Below, one piece after another: positions 1 to 5,495 of a stretch of 7,334 bases of DNA. This DNA is from Ga0077536 sp043744805 (GTDB taxonomy: Bacteria; Pseudomonadota; Gammaproteobacteria; Ga0077536), in contig JAYTTZ010000149.1 in the NCBI GenBank assembly GCA_043744805.1, positions 1 to 7,334 of the forward strand, in the 5' to 3' direction. Each line of letters begins with the position of its first letter. Within the stretch, counting starts at the first letter, position 1. Both the position numbers and the translations under genes were made by a program. The notes below the pieces were generated by a model. It saw only the letters and a program-made list of their open reading frames with translations, was not told where the DNA came from and made no database searches.

Positions 1-870
1 GGCGAAGTGGTGCTGTGCGAGAACGTCCGCTTCGAAGTGGGCGAAGAAAAGGACGACGAAGCCCTTGCCCGCCAGATGGCCGCGCTCTGCGACATCTTCG
101 TCAACGACGCCTTCGCCACCGCGCACCGCGCCCAGGCCTCCACCCATGGCGTGGCGAAATTCGCGCCCATCGCCTGCGCGGGCCCCCTGATGAAGGCTGA
201 AATCGATGCGCTCAAGCTGGCGCTGCACGCACCGGCCCGACCACTGGTGGCGATCGTCGGGGGTTCCAAGATCTCCACCAAGCTCGACGTGCTGGAATCC
301 CTGATCGGCAAGGTCGACCAGCTCATCGTGGGCGGTGGTATCGCCAACACTTTCCTGCGCGCCACCGGGGCGGAAGTCGGCAAGTCGCTCTGCGAGAACG
401 ACATGCTGGACACCGCCCGCCGCATCATGGCCGCGGCGACGGCGCGCGGCGCGGAAGTCCCACTGCTGGTGGACGTGGTGTGCGGCAAGGCATTCGCCGA
501 GACCACGCCGGCCACCACCAAGTGGGTGGCCGACATCACGACCGACGACCTGATCATGGACATCGGCCCGGCCACCGCAACGAAGTTCGCTGGAATCCTG
601 GCTTCCGCCGGCACCATCGTGTGGAACGGCCCGCTGGGCGTGTTCGAGTTCGATCAATTCGCCGGGGGCACCGCGGCGCTGGCCAAGGCCATCGCCAGCT
701 CCAAGGCATTTTCCATTGCGGGCGGCGGCGACACCCTGGCGGCGATTGCCAAGTTCGGCATCAGCGATCAGGTGTCCTACATCTCAACCGCAGGCGGCGC
801 TTTCCTCGAATACCTCGAAGGCAAGACGCTGCCGGCCGTTGCCATCCTCGAGGCGCGCGCGCAGTCCTGA
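1..870 (+). CDS. pgk: Phosphoglycerate kinase, C-terminal 289 residues (5' end outside window)
   Basis: Cytoplasmic glycolytic/gluconeogenic enzyme that moves a phosphate between 1,3-bisphosphoglycerate and ADP, giving 3-phosphoglycerate and ATP. The reading frame is open from base 1 and ends at TGA 868-870. Family signatures appear in the usual order: an ENVRF block followed by a FVNDAF..AHR segment (substrate-binding N-domain), KISTKLDVLESL at 268-300 (start of the nucleotide-binding domain), WNGPLGVFE at 622-648, and GGGDTLAAI from 721 (nucleotide phosphate-binding glycine loop), then the closing STAGGAFLEYLEGK block. PGKs are about 390-400 residues, so roughly 100 N-terminal residues lie upstream of the window. 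The fragment has no frameshift and looks functional. It converges on the aldolase gene downstream, so the two share a pathway but not a transcript. Confidence 0.97.
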   Translation, partial: GEVVLCENVRFEVGEEKDDEALARQMAALCDIFVNDAFATAHRAQASTHGVAKFAPIACAGPLMKAEIDALKLALHAPARPLVAIVGGSKISTKLDVLESLIGKVDQLIVGGGIANTFLRATGAEVGKSLCENDMLDTARRIMAAATARGAEVPLLVDVVCGKAFAETTPATTKWVADITTDDLIMDIGPATATKFAGILASAGTIVWNGPLGVFEFDQFAGGTAALAKAIASSKAFSIAGGGDTLAAIAKFGISDQVSYISTAGGAFLEYLEGKTLPAVAILEARAQS

Positions 871-883
871 AACTGGACTGAGG

Positions 884-904
884 CCCCGGGTCTGAAGCCT
901 GGGG
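884..904. terminator. GC-rich hairpin between convergent pgk and aldolase genes
   Basis: CCCCGGG (884-890) pairs with CCTGGGG (898-904) around a 7-base loop, giving a 7-bp stem with one G-T wobble. It begins 14 bp after the pgk stop. No T-run follows, so it is at best a weak or Rho-assisted terminator. The assignment rests on placement between converging genes and on the stem itself. Confidence 0.35.
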
Positions 905-956
905 GTCAGCGTCCGATCCGGTCCACGTCGCACGCCGCCGACGGGCAAACCCGGGA

Positions 957-1850
957 TCAGGTCCTGGAGGCGAGGAAAATGCCCTGGATGGCGTCGTTCA
1001 ACGCATTGTCGAACTCCACTTCCGACTGCCGGGCGGTCAGGCCTTCGGTCAATGCGCGGGAGAAACTCGCCACCATGCCGTGCTGGCGCGCCAGGCGCTG
1101 GTTGGCTTCGTCACGCGGGTAGCCACCGGAAAGCGCGACCACCTTCAGCACGCGCGGATGCTTCACGCAGTCGGCGTAGAGGTTGTCCTGGTCGGGCAGG
1201 GTGAGCTTGAGCATCACCTGCTGGTCGGCCGGGAGTTTGTTGAGGGCGTCCACGATGCCGTGCTTCAGCAGGTCTTCGGCGGCGGCCTTTTGTGGGCACT
1301 TGATGTCCACTTCGGGTTCGATGATCGGCACCAGGCCTTTGGCCAGGATGTCGAGGCCCACTTCGAACTGCTGGTCGATGACCGCCTGGATGCCGGCCGG
1401 ATTGGCCAACTTGATGACCGAACGCATCTTGGTGCCGAAAATGCCCTTGGCCTTGGCCCGGTCGAGCAGCGCGCTCAAGGTCGGCATGGGCTGCATGAGC
1501 TGCACGCCATCGGCCTCGTCGGCCAGGCCTTTGTCCACCTTGAGGAGCGGCACCACGCGCTTGACGTTCCAGAGGTAGTCGGCGGTGGAGCGACCTTCGA
1601 TGTCACGGTCCATGGTCATCTCGAACAGGATGGCGGCGAGGACGCGGTCGCCGTTGAACGCGGGACTGGTGATGATGCGGGCGCGCATGGCATGGACGAG
1701 GTCGAACATTTGCGCTTCGCTGGACCAGGCACTTTCCTCCAGGCCATAGAGGCCGAGGGCCTTGGGGGTGCTGCCACCGCTTTGATCGAGGGCGGCGATG
1801 AAGCCGTCCTGGATGCGGATTTTCTCTTTCTGTTGCTCAAAGTTGCTCAC
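957..1850 (-). CDS. fda: Class I fructose-1,6-bisphosphate aldolase, short bacterial (Fda) type
   Basis: Cleaves fructose-1,6-bisphosphate to dihydroxyacetone phosphate and glyceraldehyde-3-phosphate, and runs the reverse reaction in gluconeogenesis. The 297-residue product matches the length and motif order of the staphylococcal-type class I enzyme: GFIAALDQSGGSTPKAL near residues 16-32, the FGTKMRS segment near 138-144, the GLVPIIEPEV strand at 172-181, MLKLTLP at 213-219 with Lys215 as the expected Schiff-base lysine, and SGGYPRDEAN at 241-250. The start is GTG at 1850. It places the protein N-terminus where the family begins, and a GAGG ribosome-binding site sits 6 bases upstream; no in-frame ATG fits better. 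It is transcribed away from the thiolase and towards pgk. The family assignment is firm; the physiological direction is inferred. Confidence 0.95.
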   Translation of the reverse strand: MSNFEQQKEKIRIQDGFIAALDQSGGSTPKALGLYGLEESAWSSEAQMFDLVHAMRARIITSPAFNGDRVLAAILFEMTMDRDIEGRSTADYLWNVKRVVPLLKVDKGLADEADGVQLMQPMPTLSALLDRAKAKGIFGTKMRSVIKLANPAGIQAVIDQQFEVGLDILAKGLVPIIEPEVDIKCPQKAAAEDLLKHGIVDALNKLPADQQVMLKLTLPDQDNLYADCVKHPRVLKVVALSGGYPRDEANQRLARQHGMVASFSRALTEGLTARQSEVEFDNALNDAIQGIFLASRT

Positions 1851-2009
1851 GTGCGGCCTCGATCGGGTGACAATGGGTGGCGCAATCTTAATCGCCGCAC
1901 GGTAATGGCCGCCAGCGCGAATCCATTAAAAACCTTGCGTTGGCGCAGCGGCTATTACGGTTTGCGGCCACCGCCACGCTACATAAGTCTGGTTCCGAGG
2001 GGGAAGCAC
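1851..2009. promoter_or_regulatory. Divergent aldolase/thiolase control region with an inverted repeat
   Basis: This 159-bp gap must hold the promoters for the leftward aldolase and the rightward thiolase. It contains GTAATGGCCGC (1902-1912) and GCGGCTATTAC (1948-1958), which are inverted copies matching at 10 of 11 positions with 35 bases between them. A T/A-rich patch (1921-1933) lies between the arms. I could not find a convincing -35/-10 pair for either gene, so promoter positions are left open. The repeat could be a regulator-binding site or a stem in a leader transcript. Confidence 0.4.
1997..2005 (+). promoter_or_regulatory. Ribosome-binding site that fixes the thiolase start
   Basis: GAGGGGGAA ends 4 bases before the ATG at 2010. 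This purine-rich Shine-Dalgarno sequence decides the start: the reading frame stays open for about 930 bases upstream, antisense to the aldolase gene, and that extension is not part of the thiolase. Confidence 0.7.
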
Positions 2010-3197
2010 ATGTCTCAGGTCGTTATTGTCGACAACATCCGCACTGGCCTCGCCAAGGCCCATCGCGGCACCTTCAATCTCACCCGCGCCGACGCCATGG
2101 TCGCGCACTGCATTGACGCGCTGCTGGCGCGCAATCCCAAGGTGGCGCCGGAAGAAGTCGATGACGTGATGCTCGGCGTGGCCCGCCAGCTCGGTGAACA
2201 GAGCGGCAATATGGCACGGCACGGCGTGGCACTGTCCAGGCTGCCGCTGAGCGTCGCGGCCGCCACCCTCAGCCGCGCGTGCTCCTCCGGCCTCAACGCC
2301 ATTGCCGTCGCCGCCAACCAGATTGCCAGTGGCTGCGCCGACATCGCGATCGCCGGTGGTGTCGAATCCATCACGGGCCTCGATCGCGGCACGCCGGCCA
2401 AGTTCGCCGACCACCCGCACCTGCTGGAAAACCTGCCGGCCATCTACAGGCCGATGGGCAACACCGCCGAAGTGGTGGCCCGTCGCTACCAAGTCACCCG
2501 CGAGAGGCAGGACGAATACTCGGTCCAGAGCCAGCGCCGCTACGCTGCGGCCGTCGAAGCCGGCTACATCGCGGATGAGATCGCGCCCATGGCGGTGAAG
2601 TGGAAGAAGGTGCTCAGCAAGGACACCGGCGAATTCGCGGTGGTTGACGGCGTGGTCGATCGCGACGAATGCAACCGGCCCGAAACCTCGCTGCAGAGCC
2701 TGATGTCGCTGCCGCCGGCCTTCGAGGAAGGTGGCAGCGTCACGGCCGGCAACGCCTCGCAGCTTTCCGACGGTGCTTCGATGACCCTGCTGATGTCCGA
2801 GCGCCGCGCGCAGCAGCTCGGCCTCGAACCACTCGCCTACTTCCGCGGCTTCGCGGTGGCGGGCTGCGACCCGGACGAAATGGGCATTGGCCCGGTGTTC
2901 GCGATTCCGAAACTGCTGAAATACAAAGGCCTCTCACTGGCCGACATCGACCTCATCGAACTCAATGAAGCCTTCGCCTCGCAGTGCCTCTACTGCCGCG
3001 ACGCGCTCGACATCGACAACGAGATCTACAACGTCAACGGCGGCTCGATCGCGATCGGACATCCTTTCGGCATGACCGGCTCGCGCCTGACGGGCGTGGT
3101 GCTGCGCGAACTCAAGCGCCGCAAGAAGAAGCTCGGAATCGTGTCGATGTGCATTGGCAAGGGCATGGGTGCCGCCGGCCTCTTCGAAGCCTGCTGA
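2010..3197 (+). CDS. Thiolase family acetyl-CoA C-acyltransferase (FadA-like)
   Basis: Predicted cytosolic thiolase that cleaves 3-ketoacyl-CoA with CoA to acetyl-CoA and a shortened acyl-CoA, or runs the reverse condensation. The 395-residue length is normal for the family. Catalytic elements are present: Cys91 in SRACSSGLNA (acyl-accepting nucleophile), GGVES at 117-121, the NEAFA motif at 319-323, His351 in GGSIAIGHPFGMTGSRL, and Cys381 in SMCIGKGMG (acid/base cysteine). GNTAE at 150-154 and the SVTAGNASQLSDGA block at 243-256 are also typical. No fadB-type hydratase/dehydrogenase partner is in the window, so chain-length preference and whether it is degradative or biosynthetic cannot be read from sequence. 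It leads a rightward run of four genes. The start is set by a strong ribosome-binding site. Confidence 0.93.
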   Translation: MSQVVIVDNIRTGLAKAHRGTFNLTRADAMVAHCIDALLARNPKVAPEEVDDVMLGVARQLGEQSGNMARHGVALSRLPLSVAAATLSRACSSGLNAIAVAANQIASGCADIAIAGGVESITGLDRGTPAKFADHPHLLENLPAIYRPMGNTAEVVARRYQVTRERQDEYSVQSQRRYAAAVEAGYIADEIAPMAVKWKKVLSKDTGEFAVVDGVVDRDECNRPETSLQSLMSLPPAFEEGGSVTAGNASQLSDGASMTLLMSERRAQQLGLEPLAYFRGFAVAGCDPDEMGIGPVFAIPKLLKYKGLSLADIDLIELNEAFASQCLYCRDALDIDNEIYNVNGGSIAIGHPFGMTGSRLTGVVLRELKRRKKKLGIVSMCIGKGMGAAGLFEAC

Positions 3198-3200
3198 GGC

Positions 3201-3243
3201 CCGATGAGATCGCGCCTTCCCCGTCGTTCCCAGCACTCATCGG
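3201..3243 (+). promoter_or_regulatory. Inverted repeat between the thiolase stop and the next start
   Basis: CCGATGAG (3201-3208) and CTCATCGG (3236-3243) form a perfect 8-bp stem with a 27-base loop. It fills most of the 56-bp gap and ends 10 bases before the ATG at 3254, where a ribosome-binding site would be expected. It lacks a T-run, so a leader or attenuation role, an RNA-processing site, or chance are all possible. Confidence 0.3.
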
Positions 3244-3253
3244 CGACGCCGCC

Positions 3254-3931
3254 ATGAGCGGCCCCGCCAGTCCCTACGCGGCCTTCCACGAAACCGCGCA
3301 GTTGCTGCCCGGGGAAATTGCCGCGTGGCGGCGCGATGGCCACGTGAAGCCCACCTGGCGCCTGCCGACCGCCCTGCTCCTCCGGATCCAGGACACCTTG
3401 GCCCTTGTCCTGGCCGGTCCGGATCCGGTGCTTACGCTGCCCCATGTCCCGCGTGATGGCGACGAAGGCATGGCTATCGCGCGCGAATTCTTCGACTACA
3501 CCACGGCCCCCGAACTGCTTGATCTGGTCGCCGCCGTGCTGGGTCCCGATCTGGTGCTCTGGGATTCCGCCCTGATCCTGGCGGACGCCCTTACCGGGGA
3601 TCTCCCCGCCGCACTGCCCATCGAGCCACCGACTGCGCTTGGACTCTGGATTGCTCTCGATGACCTTGAAGTGCGGATCGCCGCTCGCCCGCCCGTCGTG
3701 CTGGAGGCCGGGCAGCTCCTGGTCCTCGATGACGCACGAAGCCATGCCATGCCGTGCCCCCGGTCCGACGGCGAGCGCCAGGCCGGGTTCCACCTGCGGT
3801 ACCTGCCGGCGAGTTCCCGCTTCCTCCGGGAGCACCCGGGCGAGGCCTGCGACGCGCGCCCCCTCTGGCTGGTGCGCGGCGCCAGTCGCTGCGACGCCAA
3901 TGACTTCAACCTCGGCCATCTCCTCTGGTAA
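3254..3931 (+). CDS. PhyH-like (phytanoyl-CoA dioxygenase superfamily) protein lacking the HxD iron motif
   Basis: A 225-residue protein that follows the PhyH template along most of its length: an N-terminal segment resembling the family's first helices (DGHV at 28-31), a GPDLVLWDSAL strand at 97-107, PIEPPTALGLWIALDD at 122-137 (equivalent to the WPL.P...VWIALDD stretch of PhyH enzymes), and SHAMPCPRSDGERQAG..LRYLP at 163-185, which keeps the distal His164 and the 2-oxoglutarate-type Arg175. It ends with an LVRGA motif near 206-210. Between residues 107 and 122, where active enzymes carry the WHQDxHYW-type HxD iron ligands, the sequence is shortened and has neither ligand. The GCxRVxPGSH segment after the IALDD strand is also missing. 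Dioxygenase activity is therefore unlikely. The ATG at 3254 is chosen because no other in-frame start lies after the thiolase stop, although no good ribosome-binding site precedes it. The family call is from motif recognition by eye; function is unknown. Confidence 0.7.
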   Translation: MSGPASPYAAFHETAQLLPGEIAAWRRDGHVKPTWRLPTALLLRIQDTLALVLAGPDPVLTLPHVPRDGDEGMAIAREFFDYTTAPELLDLVAAVLGPDLVLWDSALILADALTGDLPAALPIEPPTALGLWIALDDLEVRIAARPPVVLEAGQLLVLDDARSHAMPCPRSDGERQAGFHLRYLPASSRFLREHPGEACDARPLWLVRGASRCDANDFNLGHLLW

Positions 3932-3936
3932 CCCCC

Positions 3937-4263
3937 ATGCTGGTCCGCTTCAAGAGCCCCGCCCACCACGACGTCCTGATGTTCGGCGCAGTGGCTGCAT
4001 CGCTGCTCGCCCTCATGGGCACCACCGGGCGGGTGCCGAGCGCACTGCAGCCCGAAGACCTCCCCGCTGCCCACCAAAAACTGCTGGCTGGCCTTACCCG
4101 ACAGGCGGCCCTTGCAGCCGAAGCGGCCGCGGTGGACGATGGCGAAGAAGACGAACAACATGCCGACGATGTCCCGCTGCGCCAGCGCGCCCTGCCGCTG
4201 CTGGCCCTGCTGGAGGCAGCCCGGGCGAAGCATGCATGGGTGATGTGGGAGCAGGCCAACTGA
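3937..4263 (+). CDS. DUF1840 family protein
   Basis: A small (108-residue) soluble protein of a conserved proteobacterial family with no assigned function. Recognisable features are the opening MLVRFKS, the MFGAVAASLLALMG block at residues 15-28, the PEDLPAA segment near 39-45, an acidic low-complexity middle (EAAAVDDGEEDE, 62-73), and VPLRQRALPLLALLEAA at 79-95 followed by VMWE. The start is 5 bp after the stop of the PhyH-like gene with no Shine-Dalgarno sequence, which suggests translational coupling. The family call rests on this motif pattern and length; nothing here reveals a biochemical role. Confidence 0.85.
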   Translation: MLVRFKSPAHHDVLMFGAVAASLLALMGTTGRVPSALQPEDLPAAHQKLLAGLTRQAALAAEAAAVDDGEEDEQHADDVPLRQRALPLLALLEAARAKHAWVMWEQAN

Positions 4264-4269
4264 AGAGGA
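4262..4269 (+). promoter_or_regulatory. Ribosome-binding site of the zinc-ribbon-like gene
   Basis: GAAGAGGA overlaps the stop codon region of the DUF1840 gene and ends 6 bases before the ATG at 4276. It supports this very small gene as genuinely translated, and as part of the same transcript. Confidence 0.65.
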
Positions 4270-4275
4270 TCGAGG

Positions 4276-4461
4276 ATGGGTGACGTCATCGAATTCCGCC
4301 CGCGCAAGCCGGGCGAACGAGCCAAAGGCAAGACGCTTTGCCGGGAAGGCTTCCATAAATGGGAGGTCTGGCAGCGCAAACCGTTCGACGTGAAGCTCGG
4401 CAAGCTCATCACCATCCTGAAGTGCTCGCGTTGCGGCGAGACCAAGACCGAAGCCCACTAA
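4276..4461 (+). CDS. Small zinc-ribbon-like hypothetical protein (61 residues)
   Basis: Unassigned small protein. Cys22 and His27 sit in LCREGFHKWE, and Cys50-x2-Cys53 sit in LKCSRCGETK; His61 is the last residue. Two cysteine/histidine pairs separated by a beta-strand-like segment (FDVKLGKLITIL, 37-48) resemble a minimal zinc ribbon, which would bind one zinc ion and might contact nucleic acid or protein. The N-terminal VIEFRPRKPGERAKGK is basic and probably disordered. Good ribosome binding, 12-bp spacing after the DUF1840 gene and sensible codon use support it as a real gene. The zinc-binding reading is inference, and no function can be assigned. Confidence 0.75.
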   Translation: MGDVIEFRPRKPGERAKGKTLCREGFHKWEVWQRKPFDVKLGKLITILKCSRCGETKTEAH

Positions 4462-4520
4462 GCGGCGCATCAAACCACGGCACGCAGGACAACTGACCCG
4501 ACCCGCTACTGCGGGCCGCT
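4461..4520. terminator. Hairpin in the gap between converging genes
   Basis: CCCGC (4502-4506) and GCGGG (4511-4515) form a 5-bp GC stem with a TACT tetraloop. An outer pairing, AGCGGC (4461-4466) with GCCGCT (4515-4520), is an alternative fold. The gap lies between the rightward zinc-ribbon gene and the leftward reductase, where a bidirectional terminator would sit. There is no T-run on either strand, so the call is tentative. Confidence 0.35.
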
Positions 4521-5485
4521 CAGGCCTTCAGTGCCCAGGCCGAGCGTTCGTCCAAGGCCTCCAGTGCGTCCACGCCGAGGCTTATCCCCATCGCTGCGCC
4601 CGCAGCTTCCGCCTGCCAGGGCTTGGTCGCCCCGACCACCGCCAGCAGGATTTCGCCGTGCCGCTGCAGCACCCAGGCCAGCGCGACCTGCGCGATGCTC
4701 ACGTGCTGTCGCCCGGCGATTTCGCCCAGGGCGTGCATCAACGGTGCGCTGCGCGAGAGGTCCTGCGGCATCATCAGGCGGCGCCGCAAGCCCTGCGTGG
4801 CCAGCAGTTCCGGGTGCTGGTGGAAGCGGCCGCTGAGCAGCCCCTTCGCCAGCGGGCTGTAGGCGATGAGGCTCACTTCGAGTTCGCGTGCCGTCTCCAG
4901 TACGCCGTTTTTTTCAATGTCGCGGTTGAGCAGGTTGTAGCGGATTTCATTGGCGACCAGGGGCAAGCCGAAACGACGCAGGGTGAGGTGCGCCTTGCGC
5001 ATCGCTTTCGCATCGAAGTTGCTCACACCCACCGCGCGGATTTTTCCCTGGGTCGCCAGCGCCGCCATGGCTTTCATCTCGGTGGCGACCGTCGAGAACC
5101 CGTAGGGGTGGTGCACCATGTAGAGCCCGACGGGGTAAGGCGCGAGCGCCTGCTGCCGTTCGCCGAAAGTGCGCACTATGCTGGCGGCGGTGCGCAATAG
5201 CGGAAACCACTTGCTGGCGACCACCACGCGCGCGGGTTCAACCCCCAGCGCACACAACGCAGAGGCCAGCGAACGCTCGGAAGTCCCGAAGCCGTACATC
5301 TCGGCGGTATCGAACCAGTTGATGCCGGCGGCCAGGGCCGTATCGATGATGCGGGTCTTGGCGCCCTGATCGAGTGGCGCGAAGAGGAGCCGCGCGAGGC
5401 GCGTCTCGCTCGCGGCGAAATCGGCAAGGCCGAGGCCGACGGCGCTGACGTTGAGGCCTGATTTGCCGAGGCGCCGCAAGCCCAC
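4520..5485 (-). CDS. Aldo/keto reductase
   Basis: Predicted cytosolic NADP(H)-dependent oxidoreductase of the aldo/keto reductase superfamily, folding as a TIM barrel. In 321-residue numbering from the chosen start, the catalytic tetrad is visible: Asp59 and Tyr64 in FDTAEMYG, Lys92 in VVASKW, and His125 or His126 in LYMVHHP. The GVSNF motif (153-157) and the YSPLAKGLLSGR segment (209-220) are typical of the bacterial oxidoreductase groups. The start is taken as GTG 5485, which yields the family-typical opening GLRRLGKSGLNVSAVGLG. Longer versions from GTG 5512 or TTG 5545 would overlap the upstream gene and add residues not expected in the family. No strong ribosome-binding site precedes any of them. 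It lies 10 bp after the metallohydrolase gene and is probably co-transcribed with it. The substrate is not readable. Confidence 0.9.
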   Translation of the reverse strand: MGLRRLGKSGLNVSAVGLGLADFAASETRLARLLFAPLDQGAKTRIIDTALAAGINWFDTAEMYGFGTSERSLASALCALGVEPARVVVASKWFPLLRTAASIVRTFGERQQALAPYPVGLYMVHHPYGFSTVATEMKAMAALATQGKIRAVGVSNFDAKAMRKAHLTLRRFGLPLVANEIRYNLLNRDIEKNGVLETARELEVSLIAYSPLAKGLLSGRFHQHPELLATQGLRRRLMMPQDLSRSAPLMHALGEIAGRQHVSIAQVALAWVLQRHGEILLAVVGATKPWQAEAAGAAMGISLGVDALEALDERSAWALKA

Positions 5486-5495
5486 GCTCGCGCGC

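Noticed and set aside
1080..2009. The thiolase reading frame stays open for about 930 bases upstream, opposite the aldolase gene, as if encoding a 705-residue fusion.
   Set aside because: The extension is antisense to a well-supported aldolase and has no family signature; a strong ribosome-binding site and the normal thiolase N-terminus lie at 2010.
3026..3919. A 297-residue open frame on the minus strand opposite the PhyH-like gene.
   Set aside because: It has no recognisable motif and covers the plus-strand thiolase end and PhyH-like gene; high GC content makes such open antisense frames common.
3496..4473. A 325-residue minus-strand open frame opposite the PhyH-like, DUF1840 and zinc-ribbon genes.
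   Set aside because: Its composition is low-complexity Arg/Ser/Gly typical of a shadow frame, and three plus-strand genes with family motifs or good translation signals occupy the same bases.
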